NCBI RefSeq assembly: GCF_019703515.2
Contig: NC_059348.1
Coordinates: forward strand, 23,112,156 to 23,176,155
Source: Myxocyprinus asiaticus
Lineage: Eukaryota > Chordata > Actinopteri > Cypriniformes > Catostomidae
DNA: 64,000 nt
Direction of reading: 5' to 3'
This document shows, one piece after another, positions 52,443-62,498 of the stretch (the stretch's first letter is position 1; every line of letters starts with the position of its first letter). Position numbers and translations under genes: made by a program. The notes beneath the pieces were generated by a model. The model was not told the DNA's origin, did no database searches, and was given only the letters and a program-made list of their open reading frames with translations.

Positions 52443-53299
52443 CAGAATCCCACTATGTTTAGCACATAGATTTGCAGGTAAACAACCATATCAGGTACAG
52501 GTAATCAGTTTGCTTGCCTTGTGAAGACAGAGTAAATTAAAAATTCAAAGTATAGTTAATTCCTTTGTAGAAAAGTCCTGATTTCCTTGCTTCCACTGAA
52601 GGACACAAGATGCTCTTTGGATCCTTCTCAAATCATGCTGGGATAACATGAATAAGGTTTTGCAGAAACTTGTGGAGTTCACATCAGCTCGAATGCATAC
52701 TCTACAAGCAATTTGTCAACTATTCTACTCTCATTAAAGCAAAAGAGGGACATAACAAATACTAAGAAATTCTGAAATTCACAAATTGTTCATGTTATAT
52801 TTTCACTTGAATTGTTATTCTGATTATAGAATTTGTAAAATGAGAAAAAAAGCAACAACAAAAGCATTTTGCAAGTGGAGAGGGATTTTATAAAGACACT
52901 GTATACTGATAAGGTTGGTTGCACTGAGGAAGGTAAACTACACAAGTCTCATTTAAAAATAAATTAAATTAAATTAAAAAATATACAGTGCATACACAGC
53001 CTCACTAAATGAATTTTTCCTTGAAAGGCAAAGACGACACAAGGCTTCTAAAAGATTGCACATTCATATTCCAAGCAATTTGTCAACTATTCTATCGACA
53101 ATCAATCAAGAGTCCTCCCCGATGTTCTGTCTACAACTCATTTTGCATCTGGACTGGAATTTGTTGCATAGATTACTCCAGATTACATTTTTGCCCTACA
53201 CTGGCACAACATTAGAGTGCTTGAAGAATAAAGCAAAGACCTAAATGTACAGGCACTACAGAATCACTGTCATCCCTGACTGACAAACATCTATTTGAG

Positions 53300-53472
53300 A
53301 TTGAATACACCACATTGATCAATATAAGAATTAAAGACCGTAAAGTCGCAATGCCTTGAACTGTACTGGACGAACCAAGAATGGCCTCAACCTGATCAGG
53401 GGTGCTGATGGCACATTCACAGATATTAGCAAAGCTGAACATGATCTCAGTGCTGCCACCAAACACATTCAA
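53300..53472 (-). other. Unassigned minus-strand protein-like fragment
   Basis: The frame contains FGGSTEIMFSFANICECAIS, then TPDQVEAILGSSSTVQGIAT. The composition looks protein-like but I cannot assign a family. It abuts the family B foldback element at 53484, so it may be a broken gene or transposon fragment. Confidence 0.2.
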
Positions 53473-53483
53473 CTTTGTGAATT

Positions 53484-54532
53484 TTAAAGGAATATTCCGG
53501 GTTCAATACAAGTTAAGCTCTATCAGCAGCATTTCTGGCATAATGTTGATTACCACAAAAATTTATTTCGACTTGTTCCTACTTTTCTTAAAAAAAAAAA
53601 AAAAAAAAAGCAAAAATAGAGGTTCTAGTGAGGTACTTACAATGGAAGTGAATGGGGTCAATTTTTGAAGGGTTTAAACACAGAGATGTGAAGCTTATTA
53701 TTTTATAAAAGCACTTACATTAAATCTTCTGTTACAACTTGTGTATTATTTGAGCTGTAAAGTTCTTTAAATTGTCTTTTTACTGTCATTTTAGGCTTTT
53801 AGAATTTGTTGACATTACATCGTCATGGCAACGAAGTTATTTTATCACACTAAAATCATGTTTACACTCATATTGTTTATGTCTTGTGGCTATACTTTTG
53901 AAACAGTGAGCATTTTAAAGTTCAAAAATTGGCCCCGTTCACTTCCATTGTTTTTTTTTTTGTTTTTTTTTGGGGGGGGGGGGGGGGGATTTTTCCCCTT
54001 TCTCTCCCAATTTGGAATGCCCAATTCCCAATGCGCTCTAAGTCCTCGTGGTCGCATAGTGATTCGCCTCAGTCCGGGTGGTGGGGGACGAATCCCAGTT
54101 GCCTCCGCGTCTGAGACGGTCAATCTGCGCATCTTGTCACGTGGCTTGTTGAGCGCGTTGCCACGGAAACATAGCGCGTGTGGAGGCTTCACCACGCAAC
54201 CACGCTCAATTCACCATGCGCCCCACCGAGAACAAACCACATTATAGCGACCACAAGGAGGTTACCCCGTGTGACTCTACCCTCCCTAGCAACCGGGCCA
54301 ATTTGGTTGCTTAGGAGTCACTCAGCACGCCCTGGATTCGAACTAGCGAACTCCAGGGGTGATAGACAGTGTATTTTACCACTGAGCTACCCAGGCCCCC
54401 CATTCACTTCCATTGTAAGTACCTCTCTGAAACCCAGATTTATGCTTTTTTAAAGAAAAGGATGGACGAGTCAAAATAAAGTTTTGTGGTAATCAATACT
54501 ACGCCACAAACGCTGTCGATTGAACTTAACTT
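53484..54532. repeat. Foldback repeat family B, copy 3, split by a SINE
   Basis: It starts TTAAAGGAATATTCCGGG. The right half resumes at the CATTCACTTCCATTGTAAG junction and decays near 54532. Interrupted by the tRNA-derived SINE at 53951-54402. Confidence 0.8.
53951..54402 (-). mobile_element. tRNA-derived SINE
   Basis: Read on the minus strand, it begins GGGGGCCTGGGTAGCTCAGT, with an A-box-like TAGCTCAGTGG (54389-54379) and a B-box AGTTCGAATCC (54344-54334), the split RNA polymerase III promoter of tRNA-derived SINEs. The tail on the other side is poly-C/poly-A in that orientation (poly-G and poly-T on +). Target duplication TTCACTTCCATTGT flanks it (53938-53951 and 54403-54416; the edge base is shared). 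Confidence 0.9.
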
Positions 54533-54959
54533 GTAAGTAATAAAGAACTGGATTGTCATTAATCAGCAGGGAATGGCTTGGTAAAACATCCTTAGTTTAG
54601 ATCACCTGTGGGCTACGTACGTACAGTAGATGGAACAAAAGGAGTAAACAAAGAAAAAATAGGAAAATAAAACATGATGAGGTGTTTAAGGAACATGACA
54701 ACAGACTGATGCAGTTCAGCCAGGGTCTACAAACCCTGAAGACAACCAGGCAAAAAAGTGTTGGTATAACCACTCTGCACAATGCTGAGATTCTTTCTCC
54801 TCTTTAGATGTTGGCTGCAAATGTCCAGATGGTGAATGTTCCCCAGTGAGTTTGGATGGGCCGGATATGCTCTCTAATTCATGGCTTCTTGTGCCCTGTC
54901 ACCACTTTCTTATGATGAATAACCTAGGAATGCAGCCCTTCTAAGTAATTGCATTAAAC

Positions 54960-54990
<31 letters not shown>

Positions 54991-56075
54991 TTAAAACAAT
55001 TTCTCAAATGTGAAAGATTTTTTTGAATGTGAAACAATTGACACTTTTTGTAATTTCATTGAACCAAGTTATAATTTAATGTGTTAAATCCTGGTTACTT
55101 CTGATGCCAGAATGAAGCTGATGTTTAAGCTCAGTGTTTTTTACCATACATTAGAAGAAAACCCAACAATCGACATAACCAATTAAATGAAAAATATATT
55201 TAAATAGTTAATTATGTAATTTTTTCAAACCATTACAAATTGCACATTTTACAAAAATGTTGTAACATTACAAGAAAGGAGGTAAAGTATATCAAACGTT
55301 ATACTATTTCGCCATTGAAATATTTTCTTAAATATTATATCATGTACTTTGTGTTTATTTACACTGTGTTGTGTGTTAATACATTAGTGTTCCAATGCAT
55401 GTCTTACAAATGGCAATACAAATCTTGAATTGTAATTATCATATGCATTTTGTGTTATATACAAGATACAGTATATATACTAATTCTCCATATAAATAAC
55501 TTGGAGTGTATAGATAAAGTGACCTGAATGTGCACTACAATTGCACTACCTCTACATTTGCACTATGGCATGGCTGTGTCACATATCTTGCCCCTTTTAT
55601 TTACTTCTGTTTATTTTGCACCTGATGCGTTGCACCTGTGTGGCGTCACACAGACAACATATGCTGTACTTGTCCATTGCAATGGCAATAAAATGAATTA
55701 AATTGAAACCTACTCAATCTTCATGGCTATAAGATAAATAAATATTATCGGTTATACAAAATGTTATTTAAGACTCACCAGCGAGGTGTTTTTTGTTTGT
55801 TTGCTTGTTTTGTTTTTCCAATTCAGAACCAGTTGTCTATCTTAAATGTTCAGTGGGTTCATCTCAACAAGTGTCAGTCAGTGCTTGTAGTTTAGCTGTG
55901 ATCCAGTAGATGGCGCTGTGTTGCCATTTACACATATTGTACAGCTGGTGGTCTTCTGTAAAGTGCATGGCCCTCCATTTTCTTGAAGGTGAACCGTATT
56001 TAAAATTGATTGGGCTTGTCTGGTCCCATTATATAAGGTTGAAGAAAGGCAGAGATTACAAGTCAGTTTTTCATT
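54533..56075. other. Intergenic sequence downstream of thpo
   Basis: It includes a (CA)n run at 54958-54981. A segment at about 55540-55710 ends GCAATGGCAATAAA, resembling a LINE 3' terminus. Minus-strand AATAAA hexamers at 55601-55596 and 55615-55610 could polyadenylate thpo about 460-480 nt after its stop. No gene is recognised. Confidence 0.4.
54958..54981. repeat. (CA)n microsatellite
   Basis: Perfect CA run of about 24 bp. Confidence 0.95.
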
Positions 56076-56213
56076 CTAGCATCCCTTCGCCATCTCTACT
56101 ACGAGCCACTCCAGCTTGCCTGTGAGCAGACGCCCAAAGTGCTTCAACACCAGACCCAAATCCTTAGAGTCCTGACCTAGACAGCTCTTTGCCTGAGGCC
56201 TTACTTGCTCCCC
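56076..56213 (-). CDS. thpo: thpo exon 5, helix D and stop
   Basis: Residues 133-177. It starts GEQVRPQAKSCLGQDSKDLG and ends EWLVVEMAKGC then TAG. The acceptor is GTCCACCAG, phase 0. The conserved helix D and terminal Cys match the end of the thrombopoietin cytokine domain. Confidence 0.92.
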   Translation of the reverse strand, partial: GEQVRPQAKSCLGQDSKDLGLVLKHFGRLLTGKLEWLVVEMAKGC

Positions 56214-59200
56214 CTGGTGGACCAGACAAAGATGGACAGAAAGGGGAAAAATGGCGTTCACTCTAAAAATAATAATAGTATGCTGAAAAAGGAGAACAAG
56301 AGTGACTTTTAGTGTATGATGAAAATGAATGAGCTACTTTTGAAGATTAGAATACTGGATCTGCATTGACATAATTGGAAACAAAGGATTTGTGTCTTAC
56401 ATGATTTTTAAGTTCTGTCATGAAACTATACTGCACAAGCTGATAAGTCCTTAACATATGATCTCTCAGCAAGTCAACTGTACTACATGGCTTAAGCGAT
56501 AGGTCATTGGATGTTTCCACTTCATATTAGGTGACTTTAACTACTATGTACTAACATTAAAATACATACCATACAATGTACTTATTGTGTAACTACATAT
56601 TGTTCCAACATGATCACACAAGAAGTCGGCATGTTGTTCTGGTACCCAAGGATCAGCCACATTATACCAACTCCCCAACAAGCGGCATCTCCTATCAGAC
56701 ATTTTTCATCAACTCCTGTGTGTTTACCTTCCCCTGTGGCACATTGCATCTGGTGTGAGTGACACGGGTTCAGATCCTGCACTGAAACCAGGAAGTAATC
56801 GCGTTAGCATAATCAGTAACGAGCGTGATTCGAAGGTTGCATTTTTCCTTGAAGATTACATTTTTACTCCACTGATGGTTAGGTTTTGGGGTTTGGGGTT
56901 CATTTTATAAATTATGCATTTCTCTATACTGAACTACAGCCTGTACAGCTGAAAACAACTTGCTTCACAACGTGCTTTTGGCACCCTTCCTTGGACATTA
57001 CACACAAAAAAATGGAGCTCATACGCACTGATATGCCCAACAACACTTACCGCTTTGGCCACTGGAGGCAGTGTTTCACATTTCGGTAAGCACAGACCAA
57101 TTTCAGATAAAGAAAAGTCAACCTACTGTTTCCCATTTCAATGTGAGATACGCGGGGATGTGTCCCCTGCACTTTCAATAACACCAAGATTCGTCCCCCG
57201 CACTTTTTCGCGGGGCAAATGTGTTGACGTTGTGCGTTTCATACAGCAAATGTATATATGTGTAAATGCAAACGTTAAAATTCACTGATCAGTCACTTTA
57301 GAGACGATAGCAGCTGCTCAACCACATACTACAGGAGCTCGTAATGTAGCGTTGTTTCCATGGCAACCATGTTATTCACCCGAGCTGGATCTCAGCCACC
57401 GGTCATTGGTAACGAACTCAGTGTGGCAAATACTCACCACTCATGTTTGTACTGTGATCAGATGTAATGCAGTTGCCTATTGATTCTTTACTGTCAGAGT
57501 TTAACTGAGAAGTAAGTCTGTAAATTAAAATGAGCCATATTATTTACTGCTGCGTGGTGAGATGGGACAGATCACTTTAAAAAGTAGTAACCTGCAATTG
57601 TTACCTTAAGGACCATTTTCTACTTGATTTAACCCCCTAAAGCTTGCTTTTTGTGGTGTAACCTAATGTAGTTAAGTTAATTCACTTATGTTAAACAATA
57701 TTTTTTACTTTAATCAAACCAGTTACCTGTAATTTAGATGTTATAACATAAAGCACATTTTTAGGTTAACACTTATTTTTCTGATAGAGTCTAAAGAGAC
57801 CCCAGTCATAATTAAGACAACAAAATGTGTTGTTACTGTGTTTTGCCTTTGAAGGGCAATATTGTTGTGTAACAAAATGTATTTATTTTGTATATACTGC
57901 ATATGTAAAATAAAATTGTCAGGTAGCTTGTGTTAGGTAAAAATGTGCTTCTTTAGGTTACTTCTAATGAAAATATCATTTAATATGACTAAATCTAAAT
58001 GTAAGTACAATGCAACAGCACATATGTACATAATAAGTATGTTGTTTTAAATACCTAAGTACATAGTAGTTAAAGACACCTAATGTGGGTCCCGTTGGAA
58101 TGTAATCTGTCATCCAATCGGCTTGCTCTATGTCACAAATGTAAGCTGCTTGCTGCTACGACCATTTTAATTGAAGTCTTCATACTTGTTCTGCAGTAGC
58201 ATAAGCAGATCTAGTCCACCAAGACCAAACCTACTAGCTTGTCATATGTATTATAATATTTAAAATGCATTCCAATAGTTGCCATGACTGAAATAAAGTA
58301 CATATTCAGAAGTAGATGAGAAATAAGCCAAATTACAGTTACCCTCAACTCCACAGTACGTGCTTGATTGTAAGAGTGGCGGTATGTATATTTTATCAGT
58401 GGGGCATGGTTATAATGCACTTTAGATATCACTATGTTCCCATCCTTCTCACTAGTCAAGTATGTGTCTCTATCTCCCTTTCTTTCCTGGGGAAGGAAGG
58501 CAAAGGTCACCTGGAGTCGGAGCCACCAAGATGACGTCACAAATCAACAAAGATTCCGGGAAGGCAGGATATTTTCTTTGAAAACTATGTGGTCCCTCGT
58601 CGCATTGAAATATGGGAAACCAAATGAAGAATGCCATTCAATTATATAGGTGGGAAGTTTTTCTAACTTTATTTTGGAAGCTACTTATTTGTGACTCCTA
58701 ATAATAAAGCAAATACATTTGGTTTAAACAATGAGGAATTACATCTCACACTTTTAACATGTTATATAATCTAGAAAATGTTTTCTATACTAAATAAGTA
58801 TACCAGTAAGTGTGAACACTTGCAATAAGCTCATTATAATGTTTAGTCAAATGTCACTCTGTAAAAGCAACAATGTGCTTATTTGATGTTGTAGTCAGGC
58901 CTGTGATAAATCACATGCCCTTATTTGTTTTTTTTTTTTTAATATAATTACAAGTTTTGCAGTTTAGTATCAGTTCCTCATCTGTAAGTGTGTAAGTTCC
59001 TTGCAGCCCATCAATCTGTATGAACCAATACTATGCCACTATCTACAGGTATCTGAGAAGCAGCACAAGGTTGAACTGTTCATCCTCACCTCATTGTGGA
59101 GTAGTTTCACTACATGCAGGTAGTTGTTGACACTGTGTTCCAAGCGCTCCAGCAGAGTGAGCACACAGCTAGGTTGGCTGAGTGTCCTGGCAGACCGCAC

Positions 59201-61662
59201 ATCCTGCGCTAGTGTCCCCAAAGACAGCAGGATCTCAGCTCTCCGCTCATGCACCTGGAACACACACATACAAGTGTCTCAGAGAGCGTGCACCCGAGAG
59301 CAGCATAAGTGGGTGGATGTTGTAATGGAGGGAGTGTGTGGGAGTGGGCTGCATTCAACGACTCACTGATTTCATCTCCCAGGTCGCTTTGTGAATTCTG
59401 ATGCATGGCAATTGAATAGAAGAGGGTAGAGATGATACAGCACTGCAGTCTACCTGTAAAGGGAGCAAAAAGCACAGCCCATAAAATGTCTTGCTGGTTA
59501 ATAGAAAAGCATAAATAGACACTGAGGAGTCAGAGCAGCAGACTGGCAAACTATCAAAGAGTCAAGTCAATAAGCAAGATTATAGATGTTGCCAATACAG
59601 ACGATGACAGACAAGCGTCAAGCAAGATCATTAACGTGCAAATAGGTAGACTGATACATGTCAGACATCTGTCAAGTGGAGTGTAGCATGCAGACATCCT
59701 AATGAGGCTGAGGCCTTTGTGATAAAACCTGAAGCATATCTGTGATATAGAGTAAATCCATATCTGTAATGCTTTCGACATAAATATGAACAATCATACA
59801 AGAAACTGTAAATTACAGCTGATGACTTATCACTCAGTTGACTGGTAAAAGTCTAACATAGCCTAATTCAATTGATTAATGCCAATATTGGTTTGACCAG
59901 GGTTAGTTGTCACACTTATTATTGAATATTTCTCAGGGAAGGATTATTTTTTAAAAATCAATTTATGTACAGTATGTGCACATACTTTGAAGTCTTGGCT
60001 ACAATAAAGCTATTGAACATCTCTACCGTTACTGCCATAAGAAAAGATACAATATAGCAAAAGCAGGGCATGTTGTCACACTATACGGAGGAGCTGCCAT
60101 TAAACAGCCTATGGGCTTTTCTAAAAAATTTAAACATGAAAACAATTACAATTAAAAATACATTTAATTATGAATTAAATGTAAAACTTCAGGTAGCAAA
60201 TAAAATGTAAAAGATAACATACAAAAAAATCACACCATTGTTTTAGTCAACAAATTTGGTAGTTTTTTTACACTTAAAACACACAACAACTTGTCCTGAC
60301 CTTACATTAAAAGCTCTCTTGTCCTGAGAACACTTTCAGTTAAAATCTATAAAGGTTTTGAACTGTGTTTTAAACCAACATACAAAACCACTGCTAGAGA
60401 AAGCACACATTTATGTAATTGGATTTTTGACTCAAATCCTTAGAGTTGCTAATATTTTGACCATTCCCCTGTGTAATAACTAGCCCTGGTCTCCCCTAAT
60501 TCAATTAACATGTTTTGTTTGGTATGATCTAATTCCGCACAAAATATAATTTTGATTGGAAAGCCAGTCAATTCAATAGATTAATATCTTTCCAGACCTT
60601 TTTTTCCAGTGCAGTTAGTATCTTTTACCCTATGAGGTACAAACAGTGTGCGGTAAGCATATAAATATTGCCACTGTTGGTACTGTTTACCACCTGAAGA
60701 GTTACAACTACAGTATTTGCATCTAGAGTAGCTGCCAAAGTCTTACCATCTCCCCTTCTAAGTCCTTCACCTTGTTCATGACTCTTCTGGCCTCGCTGTC
60801 ACACACAAAGTCAATTGGTCTAGCGTGAATGTGAGATAGTTCAGAGGCAACCATGCTCAACACTACTACCAGCACCCCTGTGAGACAACCAATCCATTGG
60901 TAAAACATTTGCCTGTATTAACTACAGTATGTGAACTCCAATAATGTATAAACATATTACATTAAGTGTAGTAGTAATATTTAATAATGACATTAGGCCT
61001 ACTCTGCATTATTGGTAACACTTTACAATAAGGTTGTATTTGTTAACATTGGTTAACAAAATGAGTTAACTTGAACTAATAATGAACAATACATTTACAG
61101 CAATTGTTAATCTTGGTTAATATTCATTTCCACATATACTAATACATTTTTAAAACTAAAAGTTGTATACATTAACATTAGTTAATGTATTATGAACTAA
61201 CATGAACTAACAATGAAAGATTGTGTATTTTCATAAATTAACATTAACATTGATTAATAAATACTGGAAAATTACATTATTAATTGTTAGTTAATCATAC
61301 CTAATGCATTAACTAATGTTAACAAATAAAAACTTATTGTAAAGTGTTACCACATTATTACATTATAAACAGTAGTTATTGTATACTACTAATTTTAAAC
61401 TATAAGTATCTAAAGTGGTTAGAAATGCCATGTAACTTTGGTATCTCTTTATATTTCAATGTACGTGAATGTACAGATCTGATCTTGCAAATGACTTATT
61501 ATTGAAAGTTATAAACTCCCCAAAACTCAAGTGACCAATTAAGACAGGATTTTAAAAATATTTTTTAATTAACTTTGAAAATTGCATACATTTATAGGCT
61601 AAAGAGAGAATAAGATTTATTTTGGAAGTTATCATTCATGGATACTCACTACTTAAATCCAT
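56076..61662 (-). CDS. thpo: Thrombopoietin, complete short form
   Basis: Five exons (61662-61650, 60877-60747, 59453-59367, 59254-59090, 56213-56076) join in frame into 177 residues plus TAG, all introns GT-AG. A signal peptide MDLSRVLVVVLSMVAS precedes the mature cytokine. Family-diagnostic features are four Cys in thrombopoietin positions (C30, C51, C107, C177; by family the pairs C30-C177 and C51-C107), the LPSSIQLP and ATWEMKS block, QPSCVLTLLERL in helix C, and a final helix VLKHFGRLLTGKLEWLVVEM ending in Cys. Exon layout and phases match the THPO/EPO pattern. The protein stops at the fourth Cys and so lacks the glycan-rich domain of the 353-residue human precursor. It has no N-glycosylation sequon. 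C65 and C143 may form an extra disulphide. Expected role: secreted ligand of Mpl. EPO was considered and is a poorer fit. Confidence 0.92.
57351..57368. promoter_or_regulatory. X-box-like (RFX) motif
   Basis: GTTGTTTCCATGGCAACC is close to the inverted-repeat RFX consensus. It lies in thpo intron 4. A sequence match only. Confidence 0.3.
58532..58539. promoter_or_regulatory. Palindromic CRE motif
   Basis: TGACGTCA, the full CREB/ATF site, in thpo intron 4 next to a GTCGGAGCC-type GC-richer patch. No transcript is known to start here. Confidence 0.3.
59090..59254 (-). CDS. thpo: thpo exon 4, helices B and C
   Basis: Residues 78-132. It starts VHERRAEILLSLGTLAQDVR and ends VVKLLHNE, with C107 in QPSC. 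The acceptor is TGTGTTCCAG, the donor GTGAGG, phase 0 on both sides. Confidence 0.93.
59367..59453 (-). CDS. thpo: thpo exon 3, A-B loop
   Basis: Residues 49-77, VDCSAVSSLPSSIQLPCIRI and HKATWEMKS. The acceptor is CTTTACAG, the donor GTGAGT. The Cys two residues into the exon and the tryptophan near its end match the human exon layout. Confidence 0.92.
59460..60740. other. thpo: thpo intron 2, nothing recognised
   Basis: AT-rich intron sequence without recognised repeats, RNA genes or splice-flanked exons. Confidence 0.4.
60747..60877 (-). CDS. thpo: thpo exon 2, signal core and helix A
   Basis: Residues 5-48. It enters in phase 1 after TCTCACAG, supplies the signal-peptide core, then SHIHARPIDFVCDSEARRVM and NKVKDLEGEM. 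The donor is GTAAGA, phase 0. Confidence 0.92.
61014..61351. mobile_element. MITE family H, complete copy in thpo intron 1
   Basis: 338 bp, with termini GGTAACACTTTACAATAAGG and the inverted TTATTGTAAAGTGTTACC. Flanks GCATTATT/ACATTATT match 7 of 8, a hAT-like target duplication. It is filled with degenerate TTAGTTAACA repeats. Confidence 0.82.
61650..61662 (-). CDS. thpo: thpo exon 1 coding part
   Basis: ATG GAT TTA AGT A, then donor GTGAGT. The phase-1 break completes AGG in exon 2. The start is supported by a good context (G at -3 and +4) and by the family's very short first coding segment. Confidence 0.85.
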
Positions 61663-61668
61663 GCCCTG

Positions 61669-61677
61669 TTACAACAT
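61669..61677 (-). promoter_or_regulatory. thpo: Minimal upstream ORF before the thpo start
   Basis: ATG TTG TAA terminates 6 nt before the thpo ATG. In the same frame a longer upstream frame (from about 61761) shares this stop, and another ATG opens an eight-codon ORF. Mammalian THPO translation is known to be repressed by upstream ORFs. Whether these lie in the fish transcript depends on its unknown 5' end. Confidence 0.5.
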
Positions 61678-61843
61678 GAAATGTTCAGTCGCGCTGATTG
61701 CCATTGGAGATTCTTGTTCTAAAGAAGTAACACAAAAACTCCCATCAAGATGTGAGCTTCTCCACCACATACAGTTGTGCTGTGCATCACCCCCACGCTT
61801 TCTGATTTCTTTTGCTGTTATTTTCCCGGATGGGATGTTTTTT

Positions 61844-61847
<4 letters not shown>

Positions 61848-61879
<32 letters not shown>
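61848..61879. repeat. Poly-T tract upstream of thpo
   Basis: About 30 T on the + strand, roughly 190 bp upstream of the thpo ATG on the minus strand, where it is poly-A. Confidence 0.9.
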
Positions 61880-61881
<2 letters not shown>

Positions 61882-62498
61882 CTCATCTCTCAACATGCCC
61901 TGACTTTCCTTTAAAGTGAGTCATTCCACACTGCTCACACTACTTAGCCAACAGAGTAAGTGAGGGTTGGATAATAATTTACAACCAAATGCTGCTGTAG
62001 TGGATACAGATGCACATACTCTTCTTAAATTCTAAATAAATAAGTAATAAGGCTTTTAAAAAAGGCTAAACAAACAAGACCCAGTTAATATTTTACTTGA
62101 TCAATCAGCTGTAGCCTACTCAGTGGATGGCCAACATTCAATAGGACATACTTTCTTCCTTACATACAGTACATAGGCCATACATTCACACAAACATACA
62201 AATTAATATTGTATTTATTTGCACTGCATATATATTTTTTATCCCTTAAAAATTTCACATCTTTTGTACCCTTAAAATGTGAAATAAAATGACAACTGAG
62301 GTGCACTGTTTGTGCAGATGTTTGTGTAATCTCATTGATCTGGCAAAGAGTTTGGTTAGAGCTAAATAAAACAAATATTTATGATCGGATGAAAAGGGAC
62401 AGAAACACCAGCAGGCTGCTGATCATGAAAGTAGGCTGTCTGATCGCACTCATTCAGCTCTGCTGATTCATATCATACACAGACAGAAAGCAGTTCTT
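61880..62498. other. thpo 5' flank, no gene recognised
   Basis: Unique-looking AT-rich sequence up to the family A repeat. It may contain the thpo promoter. No TATA box could be assigned with confidence. Confidence 0.3.

Larger units (their letters stand above)
56214..59089. other. thpo: thpo intron 4 (2.9 kb)
   Basis: No exon is recognised. It contains an X-box-like palindrome at 57351-57368 and a perfect CRE at 58532-58539. No complete repeat element was delimited. Confidence 0.5.

Noticed and set aside
53825..54247. 140-residue + strand open frame with poly-Gly
   Set aside because: It runs from family B repeat through the G-rich tail and antisense strand of a tRNA-derived SINE.
58211..58540. 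Possible additional thpo exon (109-residue frame with a CCCCAG acceptor)
   Set aside because: No usable donor follows, the sequence does not resemble thrombopoietin, and exon 4 joins exon 5 directly in phase 0.
56076..61662. Erythropoietin as the identity of the cytokine gene
   Set aside because: EPO and THPO share exon layout, but the Cys in the QPSC motif of helix C, the LPxxxQLP block and the terminal Cys fit thrombopoietin; the fish Epo pattern is not seen.
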